The notes under the pieces were generated by a model. That model ran no database searches, had not been told where the DNA came from, and worked only from the letters and a program-made list of their open reading frames with translations. A program made the translations under genes and the position numbers. From Acinetobacter sp. CS-2 (GTDB taxonomy: Bacteria > Pseudomonadota > Gammaproteobacteria > Pseudomonadales > Moraxellaceae), in contig NZ_CP067019.1 of assembly GCF_016599715.1 (NCBI RefSeq), positions 2,480,001 through 2,544,000 of the forward strand: DNA of 64,000 bases. The letters run 5' to 3'. Below, piece after piece: positions 21,788-29,976 of this stretch. Numbering within the stretch: the stretch's first letter is position 1; every line of letters begins with the position of its first letter.

Positions 21788-21813
21788 ATCCCGCTTCAAT
21801 AGCGGGATTTTTT
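21788..21813 (+). terminator. Rho-independent terminator
   Basis: Perfect 8-bp stem ATCCCGCT / AGCGGGAT with a 5-base loop and a T-run, 11 bases after the DUF2188 gene. Confidence 0.88.
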
Positions 21814-21947
21814 ATCAAAAGATAAATATATTATAAAAAACAATATAAATACATAGACTTAATAATAATTAATTAGTTTAATTTTTAAACCATTCTGCTA
21901 TGATGATACTAAATTTATAACGCATACTACAAAAATAGAGGCTAATA

Positions 21948-22553
21948 ATGAAAGGAACAATTCTGGATTTTTCAATCCAAAGCAATACAGGCATTATCAG
22001 TGGTGATGACCAGAACCGCTATAATTTTACTGGTGCGGAATGGCGAGGACAGCGCCCGCCTTCACCTGGTGAACATGTCGATTTTGCGGTTGACAATGCC
22101 GGTAATGCCTCGCAGATCTATATTGCCCTCAACCGCAACAGCACCGTTCAGAACCTGTCTGAACAACTGGATAGAATTTCAAACCAGAATCAATCTGAAG
22201 AACAATTTAATATGATTGACTGGTTTGTAAAATGTCTGAAAAATTATGTCACCTTTGATGGACGTGCACGCCGTAAGGAATTTTGGTTTTTTATGCTGGT
22301 TTCTTTCATTTTGGGCATTATTGTACAAATGATTGATGCCATACTCGGTACCGACAAAATGCTGAATGGACTATTAAATTTGGCATTATTCCTGCCAAGT
22401 CTAGCCGTAGGTGCCCGCCGTTTACATGACACAAATCGATCAGGTTGGTGGCAACTTCTTGTGCTGACCATTATTGGTATTATTCCTCTCATTATCTGGT
22501 GGGCTTCAGATACAAAACGGGAAAACAATCAGTGGGGACAACCTGCTAAATAA
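21948..22553 (+). CDS. Cold-shock-like domain fused to DUF805 membrane domain
   Basis: 201-residue two-domain protein. Residues 1-65 form a small beta-rich domain (MKGTILDFSIQSNTGIISG, then NRYNFTGAEWRG and VDFAVDNAGNASQIYI), which looks like the cold-shock/S1-like fold. Residues of about 85-195 are a DUF805 membrane module with a WFVKCLKNYVTFDGRARRKEFW start, three or four helices and ARRLHDTNRSGWW. The function is unknown. The same N-terminal domain, joined to a TM2 module, occurs in the convergent gene just beyond the neighbouring insertion sequence, so the pair are paralogues in their first 65 residues only. Confidence 0.85.
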   Translation: MKGTILDFSIQSNTGIISGDDQNRYNFTGAEWRGQRPPSPGEHVDFAVDNAGNASQIYIALNRNSTVQNLSEQLDRISNQNQSEEQFNMIDWFVKCLKNYVTFDGRARRKEFWFFMLVSFILGIIVQMIDAILGTDKMLNGLLNLALFLPSLAVGARRLHDTNRSGWWQLLVLTIIGIIPLIIWWASDTKRENNQWGQPAK

Positions 22554-22560
22554 ACAGATC

Positions 22561-22584
22561 AAAAAGGGTGATATCGCCCTTTTC
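22561..22584. terminator. Terminator between convergent genes
   Basis: AAAAGGGTGATATCGCCCTTTT is a near-perfect palindrome with A and T tails, eight bases after the DUF805 gene. It probably served both convergent genes before an insertion sequence separated them. Confidence 0.75.
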
Positions 22585-22593
22585 TCTTAGAAC

Positions 22594-23124
22594 CTATCCA
22601 GAATATTTTCTATGCAAAAGTAGCCTTAAAAAGGCTAAATTAATGAACTGAAGGCTCGTATTTAGGTGCTTTTCACAGTTTTTCCAGAGCCTTCTGCATT
22701 TTTCTAACCAAGCAAATGATCTTTCCACAACCCAGCGTTGTGGAATGACTGCAAATTTATGTAATTCACTTCGTTTAGCAACTTCAACTCGGGCTCTGAT
22801 TAAATTCTTAACAGCCAAATAAAAGGGTTCGCCTGTATAACCACCATCAACAAGTACAACCTCTACATTTTGTAAGGTATCTCTATGTATAGTTATGGCA
22901 TCTAATGCACCTTGGCGATCCGTTTTATCTGCTGTCGTAACCAATATTCCATGCGGGAGACCTTGAGTATCAACAATAATATGTCTTTTAATGCCTGAAA
23001 CTTTTTTACCAGCGTCATAGCCTTTATCACGTGCAGTATCTGTGTTTTTTACACTTTGTGAATCAATGATGATAAAGCTCGTTTGTTCTTTCCGTCCATT
23101 GCTGATACGGGCCTCGCCAACCAC
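22594..23124 (-). CDS. IS5-family transposase, orfB (catalytic part)
   Basis: 176-residue frame with the DDE catalytic residues: first Asp in FIIIDSQSVKNTD, second in VVLVDGGYTGEPF and Glu in VVERSFAWLEKCRRLW. It begins at a GTG inside the 3' end of orfA and lies in a different frame. It is probably made as a fusion with orfA by ribosomal slippage on the A7 run (23126-23132 on the plus strand as T7). It ends four bases inside the left terminal repeat. Confidence 0.87.
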   Translation of the reverse strand: MVGEARISNGRKEQTSFIIIDSQSVKNTDTARDKGYDAGKKVSGIKRHIIVDTQGLPHGILVTTADKTDRQGALDAITIHRDTLQNVEVVLVDGGYTGEPFYLAVKNLIRARVEVAKRSELHKFAVIPQRWVVERSFAWLEKCRRLWKNCEKHLNTSLQFINLAFLRLLLHRKYSG

Positions 23125-23395
23125 ATTTTTTTAAAGCTTGCTCAAGTATGCTAGGTTCAGTTTCTGATGGTTTTTTATTCCAAATCGAGAAGTAATAATG
23201 CACAGTGCTTTTAGCTGGGAAGTCTCGAGGAAGCATACTCCATTGGCATCCACTTTTTAAAATATAGAGTAAGGCGCAAAATATTTCATAGACATCAACG
23301 ACTCTTGGACGTGTTTGTTTTCTTCCGCTCAATAGTAACGGTTCAATTTCTTTAAAGGCTTCTCGACTAATGTCGCTGGGATATGGTTTTCTCAT
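23063..23395 (-). CDS. IS5-family transposase, orfA
   Basis: 110-residue frame beginning MRKPYPSDISREAFKEIEPL, the N-terminal helical (DUF4096-like) domain common to IS5-family transposases with split frames. It has GCQWSMLPRDFPAKSTVHYYF near residues 49-69. It overlaps orfB by 62 bases. Past the A7 slippery run the zero-frame tail (from CGWRGPYQQW) is probably not part of the active transposase. Confidence 0.85.
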   Translation of the reverse strand: MRKPYPSDISREAFKEIEPLLLSGRKQTRPRVVDVYEIFCALLYILKSGCQWSMLPRDFPAKSTVHYYFSIWNKKPSETEPSILEQALKKCGWRGPYQQWTERTNELYHH

Positions 23396-23475
23396 TGAAT
23401 AATTTTAACAAATTCTTTTTTTAAGTGCTAAAAAAGAATGAAATTAATACTGGATAGGCTCTTATCTGAAATTCA

Positions 23476-23863
23476 TCAACCATATTTTCGGGCAAAATCT
23501 TCATCTGAAGTACACAAATAAATAATGAACTCAATGAAAGCGACAAATGCAGGAATGAAGGTCCAGCAGAAAATCAGATAAACAATGCCCCAGCCAATTT
23601 GCGCCAAATAAAATTTATGAATACCAAAGCCACCGAGGAAAAAAGCTAACACTGCAGCCACAATCCTGTTTTTCTCGCCCACCTGATTGGTAAATGTAGA
23701 GGCTGAACTCAGGACATAAATGTCGTTGGCCTGACCGGTTCCATCCACAGTAAAATCGACTTTCTGACCTCTGGCAGGTGAAATCTGCCCACGCCAGCTT
23801 GCCCCAGTAAAGTGATAGCGGTTTTGGTCATCACCACTAATCACTCCACTATTACTTTGAATA
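23476..23863 (-). pseudogene. Cold-shock-like domain + TM2 protein, 5' end removed by an IS
   Basis: Reading leftward, the frame is open from the IS junction (IQSNSGVISGDDQNR) to the stop at 23476. Residues match the DUF805 neighbour from its ninth or tenth codon (IQSNTGIISGDDQNR), so only the first eight or nine codons and the promoter are missing. After the cold-shock-like domain comes a TM2 module with GGFGIHKFYLAQIGWGIVYLIF. A GTG at 23844 could still start a shortened product, but no ribosome site is seen. Original function is unknown. Confidence 0.8.
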
Positions 23864-24900
23864 GGCTTTGTTGCACAAACCTATCTGTAAAGGCTTTTTC
23901 AGCGATATAATTTTCAAATGAAGAAGCCTACACACAAAATCTACCGCACAACCAATTGGCCCGCATATAACCGAGCACTCATGAGTCGCGGAAATATTGC
24001 CCTTTGGTTTGATCCTGCTACGCAATGGTATGCGCCATCAAAAGGCAAACAAGGGCGAAATCAAACCTACTCCGACGCAGCCATCCAATGCTGCTTAATG
24101 ATTAAATCCTTATTCCGTCTGTCTTTACGTATGGTTACTGGCTTTGTGCAAAGTCTGATTAAACTTTGCGGCTGAGCAGCCCCGAATATCAGTGATATTC
24201 GTACACCACGCTTTGTAGAAGACAAAAGCATATTGATATTGTAATCAGCTACCAAAAAAGTAGCGATGGGCTGCATCTACTCATGGACTCTACAGGCATG
24301 AAGTTTCTAGGTGAGGGCGAATGGAAACGCAAGAAACATGGACCTGAATATCGTCGCCAATGGCGTAAACTTCATATTGGTATAGATGCTAAAACCCTAC
24401 AAATACGAGCAGTTCAGCTTACAACCAATAATGTCAGTGATTCACAGGTGCTTGGTGATTTACTTAATCAGATTCCACAAGATGAGCGGATTGACTCTGT
24501 TTATACCGATGGGGCTTATGACACCAAGCAATGCCGTCAGGTCATTGCAGATCGGCAAGCGCATGCGGTGATTCCACCTAGAAAAAATGGAAAGATACAA
24601 AGAGTAGCTCGCTAGAGCGAAATGAATTACTTCGAACAATTAAACGTTTAGGCAGGACACTATGGAAAAAATGGTCAGGCTATCATCGGCGAAGTTTGGT
24701 TGAAACTAAGATGCATTGCATCAAATTATTAGGAGATAAACTCAGTGCAAGGAGTTTTGATAGCCAAGTGAATGAGATCCATGCACGTGTAGCAGTCCTT
24801 AACAGATTTACGGAATTAGGTCGACCACTTACCCAAGTTACGCCTTAAATTTGGCTCAATTAGGGGCGCTTTGCATTTCAAATCTTTGTGCAACAAAGCC
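23864..24900 (+). mobile_element. IS5-family element (IS903-like group), degraded, no target duplication
   Basis: 1037-bp element bounded by 16-bp perfect inverted repeats GGCTTTGTTGCACAAA at the left end and its complement at the right end. It encodes one transposase broken into three frames. The nine bases on each side (ctttgaata and catttggtt) do not match, so it is not a simple insertion: the left neighbour has lost its 5' end and that end is not found on the right. A deletion or recombination between copies is the likely cause. Confidence 0.85.
23918..24848 (+). pseudogene. Broken IS5-family transposase
   Basis: Three successive pieces lie in three different frames. Piece 1 (23918-24175) begins MKKPTHKIYRTTNWPAYNRA. 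Piece 2 (open from about 24221 to 24615) carries the first Asp in MDSTGMKFLGEGEW and the second in SVYTDGAYDTKQC. Piece 3 (about 24600-24848) carries the YHRRSLVETKM signature with the catalytic Glu and ends TELGRPLTQVTP. Frame changes occur near 24175-24220 and near 24590-24600. The intact family protein is about 307 residues in one frame, so this copy cannot make an active enzyme. Confidence 0.88.
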
Positions 24901-25248
24901 CATTTGGTTATAAATACACTTCAGGTAATTAACCTGTTTTTTCATAAAAATTATTTAGCAAATGCTATACCAAATAATTTTAATCATTAATTATCAAATA
25001 TTTATAATTATTTTATTTTAACAAATAGTAAAATAAACAGTTAAATAAATGCACCTTTATTAGCCATCATGGCTCCAAAAAAATGCATGGTTTGAAAAAA
25101 CCGTCAAATTCAATTTGCCTTATATTCAAGCTGTCTTTAATAAAATGGATAAAAAACCCGTGATTTTAAACAATCACGGTGAGCTAGGAGGATAAGAAAT
25201 TATCGAGAAATCCGTTGCAAATTTTATTAACAAGCCAGTTTCATTTAC
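24901..25248. other. AT-rich gap between IS and rutD-like gene
   Basis: 348 bases, very AT-rich in the first half, with no complete gene. An open stretch on the plus strand (25064-25195) has a coding-like translation but no start codon and may be a gene remnant. A leftward terminator for the rutD-like gene is at 25151-25180. Confidence 0.5.
25151..25180 (-). terminator. Terminator of the rutD-like gene
   Basis: Perfect 8-bp stem CCGTGATT / AATCACGG with a 6-base loop, followed on the minus strand by a run of six T residues. It is 70 bases past the stop of the leftward hydrolase gene. Confidence 0.8.
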
Positions 25249-26061
25249 TCAAGACGTTACTTGCAAAAAGTGTTTATGCAAAAATTCAAGCATGGTTTTA
25301 TTCAGTAATTCAGGCTCGGTTTGCGTGGAAGCATGGGCTCCAGTTGCAAGAATACTTAAACATCCATGTCCAAGCCGCTGCTTTAAATCACTCGACTTGT
25401 GTACAGGAACCAAAAAGTCATCCTGATTGGCAATCAAATGCAACTGACTGTGTTGCAAGGCCTGTATATGCTGCTCATTAATTTTAAATTGTTGTGCTAC
25501 CTGAATTCGCTTGAGTACATTTTGCGGCGGCGGAAAATCCGCGAGTTGAATATCCTCCAAAGTCTTTAAATGCTGATGATGTTTTGAAATCCAGCTCGGT
25601 GGATATAAAAACAGTCCCTGCGCCCTGACATAAGCATCAGAACCCGCTGACTTTAATAGAAGAGTCCGTGCTTCAAAGCATTTTTGCGTATGTGGGTCGA
25701 GTTCGTCCCAGCAATTGATACAGGTCAGGCTGAGCACTCTCAGCTCAGATGAATTGAGCAATAACGCTAGCTCTGCACCAATAAAACTGCCAATTGCATG
25801 TCCCACAAAATGAAAATGCCGAATTTTTTCTTGCCTGATAATTTGCAGTAACTGCTGGGCCAGATGGATAATGTTGTAATCATCAGGCAAAATTGCTGAA
25901 TCCGCATGACAGCCCTCCTGATCATACGTCAAAATATGAAAATATCGCGTGAATGCATCAATTTGAGGGCGCCAGAAACTGCCATGCCCGCCCAAACCGG
26001 AAGAAAAAATTAAAAAATCGGCGGCTGAATTTTCTGTGCACAAATGAATTTTATAGTTCAT
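25249..26061 (-). CDS. rutD: Alpha/beta hydrolase of the RutD (aminoacrylate hydrolase) type
   Basis: 270-residue alpha/beta hydrolase. Similarity to E. coli RutD, remembered by eye, is extensive: SGLGGHGSFWRPQ near residue 21, YDQEGCHADS, VGHAIGSFIGAELAL near 86 and GLFLYPPSWISKHH. The nucleophile elbow reads GHAIG with Ala89 where most hydrolases have Ser, and E. coli RutD also has alanine there as I recall. RutD helps clear aminoacrylate in the Rut pyrimidine-catabolism pathway. No other rut gene is next to it; a terminator follows and an empty gap precedes, so it is an orphan beside a rearranged IS. Confidence 0.75.
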   Translation of the reverse strand: MNYKIHLCTENSAADFLIFSSGLGGHGSFWRPQIDAFTRYFHILTYDQEGCHADSAILPDDYNIIHLAQQLLQIIRQEKIRHFHFVGHAIGSFIGAELALLLNSSELRVLSLTCINCWDELDPHTQKCFEARTLLLKSAGSDAYVRAQGLFLYPPSWISKHHQHLKTLEDIQLADFPPPQNVLKRIQVAQQFKINEQHIQALQHSQLHLIANQDDFLVPVHKSSDLKQRLGHGCLSILATGAHASTQTEPELLNKTMLEFLHKHFLQVTS

Positions 26062-26490
26062 TTTTTACCATTTATTCAAATAATTTAAAAAATAAACAGC
26101 AAGTTTTATGCCTGAAAAATCACATCAATTCAGCCTGTCTGATTCTTGGAAACCTTGGCTTGCAAGGCTCATAGAAAAAGTAAAATTTTATGCAAAATAA
26201 ACAAAAGAATAATTTGGCTCTAAACACTGAATAACAGGATTTACTTTCATACTCAAATCTACAACAAAAATAGATAAACCCAAGAAAACTCAAACACTTA
26301 AAATAGATAAACACAAAAATAGATACCAGAAAATAACTTGCTAAAACAAGGATTAAGAATTTAAACACAACTTAATTGGAGGAAAATTTATAGCATTCAT
26401 AATGCAACACCTGTTTCCCCATACAGCAGTCATTATGAAAAAAATAGCCATCATGGCCCTATCTCTACTTTGCTTGAAAGGTGATGATGA
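26062..26490. other. AT-rich gap upstream of the rutD-like gene
   Basis: 429 bases with no well-supported gene. Two very short plus-strand frames have coding-like sequence: 26108-26200 (MPEKSHQFSLSDSWKPWLAR...) and 26435-26548 (MKKIAIMALSLLCL...). Neither has a convincing ribosome site. The gap is AT-rich and contains the divergent promoters. Confidence 0.45.
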
Positions 26491-27093
26491 ATGGACATAC
26501 CTACTGAATATCCGCTATTTCAATGCCATTATCTGCCCCGTTATTTAATTGGGTTAATCTTTATTCCTGCTATATTTATTGTTTTAGCGCAGCACTCGCT
26601 CAGTAACTTCAATATGATTAAAGATTTCAGTAGCCTGATTCAATACTTATTGCATCAATCCATGCCGGGTTGGTTGATGCTGGCACTCTTCATCATGCTG
26701 ACATTGATTGCAATCAATATGAAATTGGTCATCACCCGCCAAAGCATATCCATACAAAGTTTTGGCATAAAGTTAAGCAATCTGGTACAGCGCAACAGGC
26801 TTTTAAAGACCCAGCTTTATTCCTCTCACAGCTCAAGGTATCGCACATATAAGCCCTTCGCAGCAAAAGCATTCAGCCAAGAACAACAGTGGAAAGTGAG
26901 TAGTCTCGGCTTTATTTTAAAACCTGAATTTCGCAAGCAATACAAAATGACACATATTGATCTTAATATGTTCGATAAAGACAACCGAAAAAAACTGATT
27001 CAGATTTTGGCGCAACACTATGATTTAGACCCTAAATTTTTTTTAGGTAGAGCACAACTTGCCAGACAGAAATTACAGCACAAGCTTCGATAA
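26491..27093 (+). CDS. Putative membrane protein of unknown function
   Basis: 200-residue protein not recognised as a named family. Two transmembrane helices are clear: about 18-35 (LIGLIFIPAIFIVLAQ) and about 59-77 (GWLMLALFIMLTLIAI). A basic cytoplasmic-type domain follows, with the pattern KLVITRQSISIQSFGIK that resembles a PH-like (bPH) membrane-protein repeat, and a basic C-terminus (LARQKLQHKLR). AAAGGTGATG precedes the ATG. A terminator follows directly. Confidence 0.65.
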   Translation: MDIPTEYPLFQCHYLPRYLIGLIFIPAIFIVLAQHSLSNFNMIKDFSSLIQYLLHQSMPGWLMLALFIMLTLIAINMKLVITRQSISIQSFGIKLSNLVQRNRLLKTQLYSSHSSRYRTYKPFAAKAFSQEQQWKVSSLGFILKPEFRKQYKMTHIDLNMFDKDNRKKLIQILAQHYDLDPKFFLGRAQLARQKLQHKLR

Positions 27094-27116
27094 AAAAGCG
27101 CTCTCGGCGCTCTTTT
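27092..27116. terminator. Terminator between convergent genes
   Basis: AGCGC / GCGCT stem with a 5-base loop, flanked by A6 on the left and T4 on the right. It overlaps the stop of the membrane-protein gene and faces the convergent kbp gene, so it may act in both directions. Confidence 0.7.
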
Positions 27117-27128
27117 ATCAGGTTCTAC

Positions 27129-27611
27129 TTAAGTCGGGATACGCAGTACCTGCCCGGGAAAAATATCATCAGCATCTTTTAACAAGGGACGGTTAGCCTC
27201 AAATATTTTGTTGTATCGATTGGCGTCACCATAATATTCTTTTGAAATCTTGGACAAGGTATCACCCGATTTAACTGTATAGAATTTACTTTCCGGAGCA
27301 GGTGTTACCACGGTCATTTGGTCATCTACTTTAGCCACATGATCGACATTCCCTACAGCCAGGACAATTTTTTCGCGGTCGGCCTGATTTTGTACCTGCC
27401 CTTTAATGGTCGCCAGATCGCTGCTGCTGTTATAACTCACCGATAAACCGGTCACTGGCAAGCCTAAAGCTTTAATATGCCCCAGAAGCTTGTTTGCGAT
27501 TTCTTGTGCAGAAGGTTCTGCTGGAGGAGTTGAAGCGACCGGAGCTGGCTGAGGTTCTGCTGGTGCCGTATTTTTTTTACCAATACCTTTTACAAAATCA
27601 AAAAGACCCAT
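27129..27611 (-). CDS. kbp: BON-LysM protein, K+-binding protein Kbp-like
   Basis: 160-residue cytoplasmic-type protein, MGLFDFVKGIGKK at the N-terminus and LRIPT at the end, matching the E. coli Kbp (YgaU) pattern. A proline/alanine linker (about 15-35) is followed by a BON domain (about 36-104, ending DHVAKVDDQMTVV) and a C-terminal LysM domain (about 110-158, YTVKSGDTLSKISKEYYGD). E. coli Kbp binds potassium and is induced by stress. No signal peptide is present, in line with that family. It stands alone between two terminators. Confidence 0.85.
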   Translation of the reverse strand: MGLFDFVKGIGKKNTAPAEPQPAPVASTPPAEPSAQEIANKLLGHIKALGLPVTGLSVSYNSSSDLATIKGQVQNQADREKIVLAVGNVDHVAKVDDQMTVVTPAPESKFYTVKSGDTLSKISKEYYGDANRYNKIFEANRPLLKDADDIFPGQVLRIPT

Positions 27612-27743
27612 TGTATTTCTCCATCATTATTATTTATGCAATTTGAAATAGCGTCTTTTTTTATACATAAAATTAATTCAAAGAAAGGTTGTCTTTGGTC
27701 CAGCAACAGTAAAGATATGTAATTATCATTTTGATGAGTAAAT

Positions 27744-27771
27744 AAAAAAGCCACCTAAAGGTGGCTTTTTT
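27744..27771. terminator. Bidirectional terminator after acpP
   Basis: 13-bp perfect stem AAAAAAGCCACCT / AGGTGGCTTTTTT with a 2-base loop. On the minus strand it closes the yceD-rpmF-fabD-fabG-acpP block. Confidence 0.9.
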
Positions 27772-27796
27772 ATATTCAGCAGAGCTGAAACAACAA

Positions 27797-28033
27797 TTAA
27801 CCTAGTTTCTTAGAAACATAGTCAATAGCTGATTGAACAGTTGTGATTTCGTTAGAATCTTCATCAGGGATAGTGATGTCAAAATCATTTTCGAAAGACA
27901 TAACAAGCTCAACTAAGTCCAAAGAGTCAGCACCTAAGTCATCCATAAAAGATGCTTCGTTTTTGATTTCTTCAGCTTTAAGACCAAGTTGTTCTGCAAC
28001 CGCTTGTTTGATACGTAGTTCGATATCGCTCAC
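27797..28033 (-). CDS. acpP: Acyl carrier protein
   Basis: Carrier of growing acyl chains in type II fatty-acid synthesis. I start at the GTG at 28033 (protein (M)SDIELRIKQ, 78 residues), not at the ATG at 28048. The sequence ATGAGGAGAATTCCTGTG shows that the upstream ATG lies against the AGGAG ribosome site, which sits seven bases before the GTG. The phosphopantetheine site is Ser37 in GADSLDLVE. The protein is strongly acidic, as expected. It follows fabG by 83 bases. Confidence 0.95.
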   Translation of the reverse strand: MSDIELRIKQAVAEQLGLKAEEIKNEASFMDDLGADSLDLVELVMSFENDFDITIPDEDSNEITTVQSAIDYVSKKLG

Positions 28034-28116
28034 AGGAATTCTCCTCATTGCTTGTGGCGTTTTTAATGCCGTTAGTTTAATTGAATATCTTATTTTTGCA
28101 AAGTTTATACTTGAGC

Positions 28117-28851
28117 TTAGCTCATGTATAAACCGCCATTTACATGTAAAACAGTACCAGTGATATAGCTTGCTTTATCGCTTGCTAAAAAACTCACGGC
28201 ATTTGCGATATCTTGTGGATCACCTAAACGGTTTAATGCCACTTGATCACTCATTTTTTTACGAATGTCTTCGCTTAATTGATCCGTCATTTCTGTTGCA
28301 ATAAAGCCAGGTGCCACAGCATTCACGGTAATTTGGCGGCTGCCCATTTCTTTTGCAAGACTTCGACCAAACGCTTCGATGCCTGCTTTGGCAGCAGAAT
28401 AGTTGGCCTGCCCCGGGTTTGCAAAGTGTGCTACAACAGAACTGATATTAATAATGCGGCCAAAACGTGCTTTAGTCATGCCCTTTAAGACACGCTTAGA
28501 CAGACGGTATACTGCCTTCAAATGAATATTGAGAATATCGTCCCAATCATCTTCAGACATACGCAGTAACAAATTATCTTTGGTAATGCCAGCATTATTC
28601 ACTAATACAAGAACTGGACCATATTTTTGTTCAATATCTGTAACTAGTGCATCAATGGCTGCCGCATCACGTACATCCAGTACTGCACCCGCACCATTTT
28701 CAGCAAAACTTGCAGATAATTTTTCTGCGCCCGCTTCTGAAGTGGCGGTTCCCACTACAAAATAACCGTCTTGAATCAATTGCTGAGCGATGGCTGCACC
28801 AATCCCTCTGCTCGCGCCTGTCACTAATGCGACTTTGCGTTCCTGTGTCAT
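28117..28851 (-). CDS. fabG: 3-oxoacyl-[ACP] reductase FabG
   Basis: NADPH-dependent reductase of the fatty-acid elongation cycle, a short-chain dehydrogenase of 244 residues. Visible motifs are the cofactor loop [12 protein letters not shown] near 13-24, NNAG near 86-89, the catalytic Ser in NISSVV near 136-141 and YSAAKAG (Tyr/Lys) near 151-157. The C-terminus [13 protein letters not shown] is typical. It overlaps fabD by four bases, so the two are translationally coupled. Confidence 0.96.
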   Translation of the reverse strand: MTQERKVALVTGASRGIGAAIAQQLIQDGYFVVGTATSEAGAEKLSASFAENGAGAVLDVRDAAAIDALVTDIEQKYGPVLVLVNNAGITKDNLLLRMSEDDWDDILNIHLKAVYRLSKRVLKGMTKARFGRIINISSVVAHFANPGQANYSAAKAGIEAFGRSLAKEMGSRQITVNAVAPGFIATEMTDQLSEDIRKKMSDQVALNRLGDPQDIANAVSFLASDKASYITGTVLHVNGGLYMS

Positions 28852-29834
28852 GCAATTTTTCCTTCAGCCACTAAAATGGCGTTTAGCGCATCTTCCATAC
28901 GACTGTTACTGTCGACTGGGAATGCTTTTTCGATATTTGGTAAACGCTTCGCAAGATTAGCCAATACATTACCTGGACCACATTCAACCACATACTGCAC
29001 TCCTTGATCTTGAAGGAACTGCATGGTCTTGGTCCATTGCACAGATTGATACAATTGTGCAGTCAATGCCTGACGTAATCCTGCTACATCTGTCGCGATT
29101 TCCGCGTTGACATTTTGTATTACAGGAAGGCTAGGCAGCTCAATGGCAGTATGTTCCAAAGCTTGTGCAAATTTGTCAGCAGCGGGTTTCATCAGTGAAC
29201 AGTGCGATGGAACAGAAACAGGTAAAGCAATGGCTTTACCGCCATTTTCTTTTGCCAGCTCCATAACCGCTTCGACCAGGGTCTTATCACCTGCAATCAC
29301 CACTTGGCCCTGAGCATTATAGTTGGCAGCTTCTACTGAACCACGCCCATGAATATTGACCTGCTCGCATAGTTCAATCACTTTGGCATCATCCAGACCC
29401 AGAATAGCCGCCATTGCACCTTGACCCTGCGGTACTGCATCTTGCATCAATTTGCCACGCAAATTCACCAGCTTAACCGCATCACCCAGTGACATCGCTC
29501 CGGCAGCAACCAATGCGCTGTATTCACCCAGTGAGTGTCCTGCAAGATATTTTGGCGCCACTCCACCCAACTCTAGCCACACACGCCAAAGTGCAATACT
29601 TGCGGTGAGCAGTACAGGCTGGGTAAATTCAGTCTGATTTAAACCTTCGCCGCTTTGTGCAATGTGCCAGAGATCAAAACCCACGGCTGCCGATGCTTCT
29701 GCAAAAGTTTCTGTCACGCTACTAAACTGTTCAGCCAATTCTGCGAGCATACCGACTTTTTGTGAGCCTTGACCCGGAAATACAAATGCTGTTTTCGTTG
29801 CTTGAGCAACTTGCTCGAGTTGTTTAGCAGACAT
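28848..29834 (-). CDS. fabD: Malonyl-CoA:ACP transacylase FabD
   Basis: Loads malonyl groups onto ACP for fatty-acid synthesis. The start at 29834 (MSAKQLEQ) is preferred to an in-frame upstream start because AGGA lies about eight bases upstream and the family begins there. The product has 328 residues: FVFPGQGSQKVGM near 18-30, nucleophile Ser in GHSLGEYSALVAAG near 105 and catalytic His in PSHCSLM near 216. It is coupled to fabG. plsX and fabH, which lie between rpmF and fabD in E. coli, are absent here. Confidence 0.95.
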   Translation of the reverse strand: MSAKQLEQVAQATKTAFVFPGQGSQKVGMLAELAEQFSSVTETFAEASAAVGFDLWHIAQSGEGLNQTEFTQPVLLTASIALWRVWLELGGVAPKYLAGHSLGEYSALVAAGAMSLGDAVKLVNLRGKLMQDAVPQGQGAMAAILGLDDAKVIELCEQVNIHGRGSVEAANYNAQGQVVIAGDKTLVEAVMELAKENGGKAIALPVSVPSHCSLMKPAADKFAQALEHTAIELPSLPVIQNVNAEIATDVAGLRQALTAQLYQSVQWTKTMQFLQDQGVQYVVECGPGNVLANLAKRLPNIEKAFPVDSNSRMEDALNAILVAEGKIA

Positions 29835-29976
29835 AAAAAAATCCTGTAATGAAGTGATATTGTTATTCAACAATCGGTTAAATAACCAACATACACTTAT
29901 GTAAGCTTATTTACGGAACGGAATTTAACACTTAATTTTTGTTTTGGTAATTGCCAAATACAACAAAAAGACGCCA

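Larger units (their letters stand above)
22590..23461 (-). mobile_element. IS5-family insertion sequence (IS427-like, two-ORF), intact
   Basis: 872-bp element. The ends are imperfect inverted repeats (GAACCTATCCAG at the left, the complement of CTGGATAGGCTC at the right). It is flanked by a 3-bp direct repeat TTA at 22587-22589 and 23462-23464, the target duplication expected for the IS427 group. Two overlapping frames (orfA, orfB) encode the DDE transposase. Both ends and both frames look intact, so it may be a recent, active insertion. The ISfinder name cannot be given without a search. Confidence 0.88.

Noticed and set aside
23476..23844. Treating the TM2 gene as complete from the GTG at 23844
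   Set aside because: The frame continues upstream to the IS junction with sequence matching the DUF805 paralogue, so the real start was lost; GTG has no ribosome site.
26120..26368. 82-codon minus-strand hydrophobic frame upstream of the rutD-like gene
   Set aside because: Phe/Tyr/Lys/Leu-rich composition is what AT-rich DNA gives by chance, and no ribosome site is seen.
26435..26548. 37-codon frame starting MKKIAIMALSLLCL with signal-peptide character
   Set aside because: It overlaps the 200-residue membrane-protein gene in another frame, has no ribosome site and loses protein-like character after 15 codons.
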